Shown: positions 1 through 5,463 of the stretch, piece after piece
Position numbering within the stretch: the stretch's first letter is position 1
How the letters are laid out: every line of letters starts with the position of its first letter
Source: Clostridiaceae bacterium
Lineage (GTDB): Bacteria > Bacillota > Clostridia > Oscillospirales > Acutalibacteraceae
Assembly: GCA_016297645.1 (NCBI GenBank)
Contig: JAEDGF010000106.1
Span: forward strand, 1 to 5,503
Length of the DNA stretch: 5,503 bases
Direction: 5' to 3'
The notes under the pieces: model-generated
Database searches by the model: none
The model's input: only the letters and a program-made list of their open reading frames with translations
Told to the model about the DNA's origin: nothing
Program-made: the position numbers and the translations under genes

Positions 1-215
1 TTCCCATTTTGCGAAGCCGAAACAGCTCATCTCCGCCGTACGGTGATTATTGTGTGTCGTTATTCGTTTTCTTTGCATGGAAATAACTGCAAAAAACTCT
101 GTTTTTTTCGAACACAGAGATATATCGCCCGATTTTTCGGCAGTATTGAGTATATAAAAAAGCCGCGAGATAACCGTAAAGAAATATTAAGTAGAATAAT
201 ACGATATTTTGACTG

Positions 216-244
216 TTGAAATTGGTTTTTATGTGTGTTATTAT
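216..244 (+). promoter_or_regulatory. Sigma-A-type promoter of the HXS operon
   Basis: TTGAAA at 216-221 is a good -35 box. It is followed by a 17-base spacer and TATTAT at 239-244 as the -10 box. A TG at 236-237, one base before the -10, makes it an extended -10. Transcription would start near 251, leaving a leader of under 20 bases before the ATG at 269 and no room for a riboswitch. It is the only well-formed promoter I saw before the first gene. An alternative -35, TTGACT at 209-214, would give a 24-base spacer and is less likely. Confidence 0.65.
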
Positions 245-254
245 ATAAAAAAAC

Positions 255-260
255 GAAGGA
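255..260 (+). promoter_or_regulatory. Ribosome binding site of hxsD
   Basis: GAAGGA lies eight bases before the ATG at 269. It fixes that ATG as the start, rather than the in-frame TTG at 209 further upstream. The TTG lies upstream of the promoter -10 box, so it would not be on the predicted transcript. Confidence 0.7.
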
Positions 261-268
261 AACGACCC

Positions 269-616
269 ATGGAATTAAAATTTAACAAAGGGCTTTATCC
301 GAAAACGGTATTGATAAAAAGTGCGTACAGCTTTACAGACAGAGCATACCTTCATCTCGACGCAGACGGAGAATATTATACCGTTTCAATTGTTCCGAAA
401 GACGGAAATGAATTTGATGCGTCCGAATTTGTCAATGAAATGCTGTGTCAGGCGGCAAGGTATGAAATATACAAACAGACAAAGGATCTGAGAAAGCTCA
501 CGGTTGCAAGGGCGCTCGCGTCGACCGTCATTGTCGACTCTGCCGATGAAAGTCCCGAGGAGGAAGATATCGACATGGACTCCGTTTTGAAGGATTGGTT
601 TGAAGCGAATGAATGA
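269..616 (+). CDS. hxsD: His-Xaa-Ser system protein HxsD
   Basis: This is a small soluble protein of 115 residues. I recognise it as HxsD, a family known only as a partner in HXS cassettes and of unknown biochemical role. The N-terminal part has the pattern FNKGLYP (5-11) followed by AYSFTDRAYLHLDADGEYY (19-37), typical of the family. Residues 54-66 (FVNEMLCQAARYE) are a divergent form of the family's conserved LLNDYxLRE stretch, and the basic helix TKDLRKLTVARAL (71-83) follows. The last 25 residues are strongly acidic. There is no signal peptide or membrane segment, so it should act in the cytoplasm, perhaps as an adaptor for the maturases or a chaperone for the substrate (inference). It is the first gene of the operon, and the next gene starts inside its last codons. 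The ATG at 269 is chosen because of the ribosome binding site at 255-260. Confidence 0.85.
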   Translation: MELKFNKGLYPKTVLIKSAYSFTDRAYLHLDADGEYYTVSIVPKDGNEFDASEFVNEMLCQAARYEIYKQTKDLRKLTVARALASTVIVDSADESPEEEDIDMDSVLKDWFEANE

Positions 617-827
617 GCTGTTACTGAACAAATCTATATACCCTCGCGAAAAAATCACTGCGGCAATAAGGGCATTCGACGGTTTGTGCGAGGTAGCTTT
701 ACGGGAACGGGACGGATACCTCGTTTGCGTGTTTCAAAGCTGCAAATACGGACTCGATGAAACAAAAGCGGAATTTGAAAATTTCCTGATCGATTTGATA
801 AATACGGATTCAATAAATGATACTTGA
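609..827 (+). CDS. Small HxsD-like protein
   Basis: This 72-residue soluble protein looks like a short paralogue of HxsD. Its start LLNKSIYPREKITAAIRAF (residues 4-22) lines up with FNKGLYPKTVLIKSAYSF in HxsD. A strand pair, RERDGYLVCVF (30-40), and the closing helix AEFENFLIDLI (53-63) match the HxsD core in order. The basic helix and acidic tail of HxsD are missing. The alignment is by eye. ATG 609 overlaps the hxsD stop region by eight bases, suggesting translational coupling. An upstream in-frame TTG at 600 would add only three residues (M-K-R) and has no better binding site. Its end overlaps the next gene by 11 bases. It may pair with HxsD or replace it for one of the two radical SAM enzymes (inference). 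It could instead be an unrelated small protein, but position and sequence favour the paralogue reading. Confidence 0.75.
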   Translation: MNELLLNKSIYPREKITAAIRAFDGLCEVALRERDGYLVCVFQSCKYGLDETKAEFENFLIDLINTDSINDT

Positions 828-1842
828 TATTATAAAAATTGCCTGTCTTATGCTGTTGTGCGTGTACACATCAATAACGGACATAAGACATAATACGGTA
901 CAGAATAAAGTTATTTTGGCGGCGTTTATAACGGGTGCGCTGTTAAACACTGTCGGTTGGATATTTTTTGATTCGGCGGCTGTTATAAAACAGCTGTTAA
1001 GCATACTTGTCATTTTCGTTGTCGCCGCAGCGCTGTACTTATCCCGGGTGTGGGCAGGCGGAGATTGCAAACTGATTTTTGCCGTCAGCCTTTTTGTGCC
1101 GGCTTCTGTGTATATTCCGTGCTCGCCCGAGTGGCTGTCGCTGCTGCCGATGCTTGCAGTCGCGTTCGCTCTGAGTTATATTTTTCTTCTTTTTGATTCC
1201 CTGTATCATGCGGTGAAGAAGAAAGACCGACCGGATAAGGGACGGTTTGCGCGAAAATTGAAGGCAGCCGTTATCGGATGGATAAGCTGTACGGCGTATA
1301 TTTTGACGGCAGATTCGATTATTTTTTATTTTTATTCCGCCGTACCGAGGGCTGTCGTGTTTGCCGTGAACATCTGTATCGCGCTGATAATAAGCGGCTT
1401 TCCGGCGCTGATGAACAAAAAAGCTGTCGCGGTCGTATTAGTCGTCGGAGCGGTCCTGAAAATCGTGCTGAACGGAATCACCGTAAACAAATTCGTTCTT
1501 ATAAGCTATTTGGTTGTGTTTTTATTTATAGTATTGCGCCTGTTTATCGACGGGTACAACTATATGACGATTGATACATCACAGGTAAAAAAGGGAATGA
1601 TTCTCTCGGCTGCTTCGACCATGCAATTTGTGCGGTCAAATGTAAAGGGACTCCCGAAAATATCGACGGAAAACCTGAAAAGCAGACTTACCGAGGACGA
1701 AGCAAGCGCCGTCAGAAGGTGGGAAAAGTCAAAATACGGAGCGCCGACCGTACAGATCGTGAGAAAAATTCCGTTTGCAATTTTTATTTCCGCAGGCGCA
1801 GTCTTTTACATTATATTAGGGGTACTGCTTAATGATTATTAA
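817..1842 (+). CDS. A24 (prepilin peptidase type) membrane protease
   Basis: This 341-residue polytopic membrane protein is predicted to be an aspartic peptidase of the A24 / prepilin leader peptidase type. The first catalytic Asp fits D22 in TSITDIRHNTVQNKV (18-32), the usual D-x(n)-N-K pattern after helix 1. The second fits D83 in AGGDCK (80-85), a GxGD-like site in which the first Gly is Ala. About eight hydrophobic segments lie between residues 1 and 243. A hydrophilic segment (about 246-312) follows, including KGMILS (259-264), GLP (278-280), STENLKSRLTEDEA (283-296) and RRWEKSKYG (300-308). The invariant-looking VRKIPFAIF (315-323) then leads into a last helix. I recall this extension from clostridial A24 peptidases. 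Typical prepilin peptidases are shorter. It sits inside the operon with overlaps of 11 bases on both sides and no pilin gene nearby, so HxsA is its most likely substrate (inference). Catalytic activity is not shown. Confidence 0.8.
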   Translation: MILDIIKIACLMLLCVYTSITDIRHNTVQNKVILAAFITGALLNTVGWIFFDSAAVIKQLLSILVIFVVAAALYLSRVWAGGDCKLIFAVSLFVPASVYIPCSPEWLSLLPMLAVAFALSYIFLLFDSLYHAVKKKDRPDKGRFARKLKAAVIGWISCTAYILTADSIIFYFYSAVPRAVVFAVNICIALIISGFPALMNKKAVAVVLVVGAVLKIVLNGITVNKFVLISYLVVFLFIVLRLFIDGYNYMTIDTSQVKKGMILSAASTMQFVRSNVKGLPKISTENLKSRLTEDEASAVRRWEKSKYGAPTVQIVRKIPFAIFISAGAVFYIILGVLLNDY

Positions 1843-2938
1843 AATAAACGACTATGACGGCAAATACAGAACAGTGTCGTTTGCCGCAAGCGAAAAAACA
1901 AGGGATGAGCTGCTGAGCAGAGAGCTTGATGTTATTACGGTCGCGGACAAAACGGCGGTTTTTTATCCCGAAAATATCTGTTTTAAGCTGTCGGACGAGG
2001 CTGCGGAGCTGTTCGGAAAATCGTGTGATTACGATGCGTTTGAAATCAGTATCTCGGGGTGCGCATACAAGTTTTACGACAGCCGCTCGCTCGATAACGC
2101 TATTCTCGTGACGAATAAATGCAACTCGAACTGCATAATGTGTCCCACCGCCGAAGCGATAAGAAGAAACAACGAAATTTATTCCGGCGCGCAATTGATT
2201 CGGTTGGCAAGGCATATCCCCGATGACGCCGCTCACATTACGATAACGGGAGGGGAGCCGTTCATAATAAAAAAGGATATGTTCGAGCTGCTCGGCTTTT
2301 TGAAGGACAAGCTGCCCGATATTTCGTATCTTCTTTTGACAAACGGCAGAGCCTTTTGCAGCAGAGAGTACACGGAGCTTTTTAAGCAGACCGTACCGCC
2401 GGACTTGGAATTGGGGATACCTCTGCACGGCTTCAACGCAAAAACGCATGACGGCATCGTTCGGTCGGACGGCGCGTTCCGGCAGACATACCTCGGGCTT
2501 AAACACCTGCTGTCGGTCAACGCAAGAGTCGAGCTGAGGATCGTTGTCAGCAGGCTGAACGAAAGCTTTATTACCGAGATCGCGCAGCTTATAGCCGATG
2601 AATTCAGCGAGGTAAAAAGTGTTAAATTTATCGGTCTTGAAATGACCGGAAACGCCGCGGTGAACAGAGAAAAGGTCTGGATAGATTATCCGACCGCTTT
2701 TCAAAGATCAAAGGACGGAATCAATTTGCTGACCTCGTCAGGAATCGATGTCGGAATATATAATTTCCCGTTGTGTGCGGTTGAAAATAAGTATTGGAAT
2801 ATATGCGAGAAAAGTATTTCTCCGTTTAAGATAAGATATGTAAAGGAATGTGACAGCTGCACGGTTAAGGATGCCTGCGGAGGTGTTTTTTCGGGAACGC
2901 TTCGTCTGGCAAAGGAAAAAATGGTGCCGATAAGGTGA
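1832..2938 (+). CDS. hxsC: His-Xaa-Ser system radical SAM maturase HxsC
   Basis: This is a 368-residue radical S-adenosylmethionine enzyme. The iron-sulfur cluster site is C97-x3-C101-x2-C104 (CNSNCIMC), and GGEP at 140-143 is the usual SAM-contact motif. LLLTNGRAF (167-175) is the typical next strand and loop. About 90 N-terminal residues precede the barrel. The C-terminal end is family-typical: NFPLC (311-315), KSIS (327-330), then C340-x2-C343-x5-C349-GG. These cysteines, with C315 and perhaps C325, could bind a second metal or cluster. HxsC is found paired with HxsB in HXS cassettes and is thought to modify HxsA; the reaction is unknown. ATG 1832 overlaps the peptidase stop by 11 bases, with AGGGG at 1818-1822 as binding site. 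It lacks the full SPASM pattern seen in HxsB, so the two enzymes probably do different steps. Confidence 0.9.
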   Translation: MIIKINDYDGKYRTVSFAASEKTRDELLSRELDVITVADKTAVFYPENICFKLSDEAAELFGKSCDYDAFEISISGCAYKFYDSRSLDNAILVTNKCNSNCIMCPTAEAIRRNNEIYSGAQLIRLARHIPDDAAHITITGGEPFIIKKDMFELLGFLKDKLPDISYLLLTNGRAFCSREYTELFKQTVPPDLELGIPLHGFNAKTHDGIVRSDGAFRQTYLGLKHLLSVNARVELRIVVSRLNESFITEIAQLIADEFSEVKSVKFIGLEMTGNAAVNREKVWIDYPTAFQRSKDGINLLTSSGIDVGIYNFPLCAVENKYWNICEKSISPFKIRYVKECDSCTVKDACGGVFSGTLRLAKEKMVPIR

Positions 2939-2942
2939 GCGG

Positions 2943-4322
2943 ATGATAAATTATTTTAATTTCAAAAAACTTAACGACAGGTTTATTTTGACGAATGATA
3001 CGGGCAGATATATGTTCGCAACATTTGATGAGCTGGCATCGCTCGTAAAGAATCGTGTGGACTATCATTCCGACTTCGGTAAAAAGGCAGTCGAAAAATT
3101 TTTCTGTTATGACGGTTCACCTCAGGCTTTTTCGGAAATCTTGAAGCCGTATTACAGGGAGAGTAAAAACTACCTGTTTTTCGCAACGAGTCTGAATATT
3201 TTTGTTGTCACAAACGCCTGCAACATGAACTGCGTTTACTGTCAGGCGCAGAGCGGAAGCTGCGTCCCGGACGGAATGATGACAAAAGAGATTGCCGAAA
3301 AGGCTGTCGATATCGCGTTGTCGTCACCCGAAACATATCTGAGCTTTGAGTTTCAGGGCGGAGAGCCGCTGCTGAACTTCGGTGTGATAAAACACATTGT
3401 CGAATACACGGAGCTGAAAAATAAAGATAAGGTTATCGAGTACAACATAGTTTCGAATCTGACGCTTCTGACAAGAGAGATTGCCGAGTTTATAAAAGCC
3501 CACAATATAGGGGTGTCAACATCAATTGACGGCGACGGGGCTTTGCATAACAGAAACAGAAGTTACAGAGCCGGAGGCGGAACATTTTCCGATGTCCTTA
3601 AAGGGACGGAATTGTTAAAAGAGTACGAAATAGAGTACGGTGCGATTCAGACCACGACAAAAAGCAGTCTGTCGCAGGCAAAAAGCATTGTCGACACATA
3701 TGTGGAGCTGGGATTGAAAAGCGTTTTTATCAGAAATCTTACGCCGCTCGGCTGTGCCAATAATTCGTGGGAAGAAATAGGCTACACGCCGGAGAGCTTC
3801 GTTAAGTTTTATAAACAGTGCTTCGACTACATAATTGAGATAAACAAAAACGGGATATTTCTGAAAGAAGGACACGCCTCGATAATGCTGTCGAAAATAC
3901 TATCCGGTACTCCGGTCAACTACATGGAGCTTCGCTCCCCGTGCGGAGCGGGAGTCGGGCAGATTGCGTACTATTACGACGGAAATATATACACCTGCGA
4001 CGAGGGCAGAATGCTTGCCGAAATGGGTGATGATTCCTTCAAATTGGGTACGGTCGACAATTCCTACGACGAGCTAATGAACTGCAACACCTGCAAAGCC
4101 GCGTGTATCGCAAGCACACTGGAAGCTCTGCCGAATTGCTGCGACTGCGTATATAACCCGTACTGCGGCACATGTCCCGTTGTCAATCTGGCGCTGTCGA
4201 AGGATATTTGCAGCAAAGAGCCGAACGACTATAAATGTAAGGTGTATAAAGGTATATTTGACATATTGTTTGAAGCCTTGCAGGATCCGGAAAAGTACGA
4301 TATTATAAAAACTTGGATATAA
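2943..4322 (+). CDS. hxsB: His-Xaa-Ser system radical SAM/SPASM maturase HxsB
   Basis: This 459-residue peptide-modifying radical SAM enzyme is recognisable as HxsB. The N-terminal region FNFKKLNDRFILTNDTGRY (5-23) is family-typical and may help to recognise the substrate. The radical SAM cluster site is C93-x3-C97-x2-C100 (CNMNCVYCQ), with QGGEP at 138-142 and STSIDG (192-197) further along the barrel. The C-terminal half has a full SPASM pattern for auxiliary clusters. It starts with C334-x12-G347-x4-C352 in SPCGAGVGQ...YTCDEGRM, followed by C399-x2-C402-x5-C408-x2-C411 and a late C432. Extra cysteines are present at 381, 384 and 388. SPASM enzymes commonly modify ribosomal peptides by crosslinks or epimerisation; which of these applies here is unknown. 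The gene begins four bases after hxsC, with AAGGTGA (2932-2938) overlapping the hxsC stop as binding site. Confidence 0.92.
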   Translation: MINYFNFKKLNDRFILTNDTGRYMFATFDELASLVKNRVDYHSDFGKKAVEKFFCYDGSPQAFSEILKPYYRESKNYLFFATSLNIFVVTNACNMNCVYCQAQSGSCVPDGMMTKEIAEKAVDIALSSPETYLSFEFQGGEPLLNFGVIKHIVEYTELKNKDKVIEYNIVSNLTLLTREIAEFIKAHNIGVSTSIDGDGALHNRNRSYRAGGGTFSDVLKGTELLKEYEIEYGAIQTTTKSSLSQAKSIVDTYVELGLKSVFIRNLTPLGCANNSWEEIGYTPESFVKFYKQCFDYIIEINKNGIFLKEGHASIMLSKILSGTPVNYMELRSPCGAGVGQIAYYYDGNIYTCDEGRMLAEMGDDSFKLGTVDNSYDELMNCNTCKAACIASTLEALPNCCDCVYNPYCGTCPVVNLALSKDICSKEPNDYKCKVYKGIFDILFEALQDPEKYDIIKTWI

Positions 4323-4330
4323 AAGGAGAG
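4323..4330 (+). promoter_or_regulatory. Strong ribosome binding site of hxsA
   Basis: AAGGAGAG lies five bases before ATG 4336 and is the best match to the anti-Shine-Dalgarno sequence in the window. It fits a substrate that must be made in excess over its maturases. Confidence 0.75.
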
Positions 4331-4335
4331 GTTTT

Positions 4336-4980
4336 ATGGAAAACGAAAAATTCCCGAAAATAAAGAGGGAGATAATGAGCTTTATTGACGATCAGGAGGG
4401 TAATATCACCAGAAACAAGGCGATGACAATCGGTTCGCTTGTCGTATTATTCAGTCTGATATCTACCCTGGACGCATATGCGGCGCACAAGTCCCATTCC
4501 TCGCACAAGTCCCATTCGTCAACATCGTATCACAAATCACATACATCTCATACATCCGCACAGGGACACGGTTCAAGCCACGGTTCGCACGGCTCTTCGC
4601 ACAGCAATGTTACAAAACATACTTCACACGGTAATGTCACAGAACACGCATCGCACAGTAATGTAACAAAGCACGCATCACACAGCAATGTCACAGCCGC
4701 TTCGACCGAGGCAAGCACGACTTTTCCTTCCGTTACCGAACCGAGTACCACTTTGCCGGCGGCAACGGAGCCGAGCACGATCCTGTCGACGACGGAACCG
4801 AGCACTTCGGCTTTTTCCGGCACGACCGATGCCGTATTAACGACAGGAACCGAGGCTTCCGCGTCGGTAGAGGCAAATGACGCGAGCGCAGGTGCGGCTG
4901 CGGTTGGATTCCTGACGGCGACCGCCGCAACGGTAGCCGGCGTGATAGTACACAAGGCAAAGAAGAAGGACAAGAAATAA
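4336..4980 (+). CDS. hxsA: His-Xaa-Ser repeat substrate protein HxsA
   Basis: This 214-residue repeat protein is the predicted substrate of HxsB and HxsC. Residues 1-29 form a charged leader (KIKREIMSFIDDQEGNITR at 8-26). A hydrophobic helix (about 29-45) ends in AYA|A (47-50), a good signal peptidase I site. The leader around FIDDQEG also resembles a Flp-type prepilin, with possible cleavage after G22. Residues 51-87 are dense in His-x-Ser; I count 13 such triplets between 51 and 115. Residues 88-120 hold four copies of a nine-residue unit, S-H-x-N-V-T-x-H-x. Residues 124-157 carry four TE(P/A)ST units in a Thr/Ser/Pro-rich stalk. A C-terminal hydrophobic helix (about 187-205) ends in KAKKKDKK, so the mature protein is probably held on the outer face of the membrane. 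There is no LPxTG motif. It follows hxsB by 13 bases. The modified residues and function are unknown; a metal-binding surface role is a plausible alternative. Confidence 0.88.
   Translation: MENEKFPKIKREIMSFIDDQEGNITRNKAMTIGSLVVLFSLISTLDAYAAHKSHSSHKSHSSTSYHKSHTSHTSAQGHGSSHGSHGSSHSNVTKHTSHGNVTEHASHSNVTKHASHSNVTAASTEASTTFPSVTEPSTTLPAATEPSTILSTTEPSTSAFSGTTDAVLTTGTEASASVEANDASAGAAAVGFLTATAATVAGVIVHKAKKKDKK
4486..4593 (+). repeat. Histidine-Xaa-serine triplet array in HxsA
   Basis: Residues 51-86 contain ten of the protein's His-x-Ser triplets. The middle residue is Lys or Ser at first (HKS, HSS), then Thr (HTS), then Gly (HGS). This ordered drift suggests old duplications rather than a recent expansion. 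It is the signature that names the system and the likely site of modification. Confidence 0.85.
4597..4695 (+). repeat. 27-base tandem repeat coding S-H-x-N-V-T units
   Basis: Four tandem units start at 4597, 4624, 4651 and 4678 and encode residues 88-120; the last unit is degenerate after T120. The His-(Ser/Gly)-Asn-Val-Thr core is kept in every copy. Meanwhile the Val codon changes (GTT, GTC, GTA, GTC) and so do the Ser and following codons. This suggests selection on the protein sequence rather than simple DNA slippage. Confidence 0.85.
4705..4806 (+). repeat. TE(P/A)ST stalk repeats in HxsA
   Basis: Residues 124-157 carry TEAST once and TEPST three times (starting at 124, 134, 144 and 153), spaced nine or ten residues apart. 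The stretch is rich in Thr, Ser and Pro. It resembles an extended cell-surface linker that would hold the His-rich part away from the membrane. Confidence 0.75.
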
Positions 4981-4981
4981 T

Positions 4982-5434
4982 ATGGGACATTTCAGATTCA
5001 AAAAAAGTATAAAACTCGCACCGGGACTGAAATTGAATTTGAACAAGAAAAGCACAAGTCTGACTTTCGGCGGCAAAGGCTTTCATCATACAATCAGCTC
5101 CAACGGAACAAACACCACAACGGTCGGCATTCCCGGAACCGGGGTGTCGTATACAGACACGCAGCGAACCTTTTCTCCGGAATATCCGTACAAGAGCTAC
5201 GAAAACGACACGGAAAACCGAAATCATTCGACGGGCGGCATCGGTATGCCTCCCGAAAAAGAGAAAAAGCCGTTTTTTCAAAGAACATGGTTTATAATTC
5301 TGATGCTGTTTTTTATCAGCCCGGTTGGAATTTTTCTCATGTGGCGTTGTAAAGAGTGGAATACGGCGGTAAAAGTAATAATTTCCGTGTTCTTTATTCT
5401 CTACTTTTCGTTTTACTGCGCCCTTATTGTGTGA
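4982..5434 (+). CDS. DUF4236 domain membrane protein
   Basis: This protein has 150 residues. The first 58 or so match the DUF4236 domain, a small glycine-rich repeat-like fold of unknown function. They run FRFKKSIKLAPGLKLNLNKK (4-23), then SLTFGGKG (26-33), and end in TVGIPGTGVSY (47-57), the most recognisable part. A polar linker (60-98) follows. Two hydrophobic helices (about 102-121 and 129-148) are joined by WRCKEWN, a tail common in Firmicute proteins of this type. No signal peptide is seen. The gene starts one base after the hxsA stop, with AGAAGGA at 4964-4970 as binding site inside hxsA, so it is translated from the same message. DUF4236 is widespread and not a known HXS component, so it may be an accessory or simply the operon's last gene. 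I cannot assign a function. Confidence 0.8.
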   Translation: MGHFRFKKSIKLAPGLKLNLNKKSTSLTFGGKGFHHTISSNGTNTTTVGIPGTGVSYTDTQRTFSPEYPYKSYENDTENRNHSTGGIGMPPEKEKKPFFQRTWFIILMLFFISPVGIFLMWRCKEWNTAVKVIISVFFILYFSFYCALIV

Positions 5435-5435
5435 C

Positions 5436-5463
5436 GCTTTCGCCGCCTTTTTACGGCGTGAGC
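5436..5463 (+). terminator. Weak hairpin after the operon, possible terminator
   Basis: CGCCG at 5441-5445 pairs with CGGCG at 5454-5458 around an eight-base T-rich loop. The stem extends by four pairs beyond one T-T mismatch. It starts two bases after the last stop codon, where a terminator would be expected. No T-run follows, so it is not a standard intrinsic terminator. It could be an RNA 3' end stabiliser or chance. Nothing else is visible from 5464 to the window end. Confidence 0.3.

Larger units (their letters stand above)
1..268. other. A+T-rich upstream leader, no supported gene
   Basis: No convincing gene is visible here. A plus-strand frame is open from the window edge to a TGA at 216-218. 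Its translation is basic and aromatic with no recognisable motif and no visible start, so it is not called. The region contains an 8-base palindrome CCGTACGG (36-43), a six-base inverted repeat CTCTGT/ACAGAG (97-102 and 114-119) and a short CCGA/TCGG hairpin (129-140). The hxsD promoter occupies the right-hand end. The first 60-80 bases could be the edge of an upstream gene or a dispersed intergenic repeat, but the window is too short to tell. Confidence 0.5.

Noticed and set aside
1..78. Minus-strand frame from an ATG at 76-78 running off the left edge
   Set aside because: Only 26 codons are visible and no good ribosome binding site precedes the ATG. A divergent gene is possible but not supportable.
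1..218. Plus-strand frame open from the window edge to TGA at 216-218, as the tail of an upstream gene
   Set aside because: The translation has no recognisable motif, and the A+T-rich stretch contains hairpins and runs directly into the promoter region. Without the upstream sequence it cannot be supported.
209..268. N-terminal extension of HxsD from a TTG at 209
   Set aside because: The TTG is upstream of the likely -10 box, so it would not be on the transcript. The ATG at 269 has a good binding site and matches the family's start.
1829..2704. Long open frame of 291 codons on the minus strand
   Set aside because: It lies wholly antisense to hxsC, whose radical SAM motifs and C-terminal cysteines are clear. 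The antisense translation shows no motif and is rich in Arg, Val and Phe, as expected of a shadow frame.
4597..4695. 27-base repeats as a CRISPR array or other DNA-level repeat
   Set aside because: The repeats are in frame, have no unique spacers, and keep the protein pattern while codons vary. They are coding repeats.
4336..4980. HxsA as a plain histidine-rich metal-binding or metal-transport protein
   Set aside because: His-rich surface proteins exist without modification, but the adjacent HxsB, HxsC and HxsD genes make the HXS substrate reading much stronger. Metal binding could still be part of its function.
4733..5281. Open frame of 182 codons on the minus strand across hxsA and the DUF4236 gene
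   Set aside because: It spans the junction of two well-supported plus-strand genes. Its translation is low-complexity and shows no recognisable domain.
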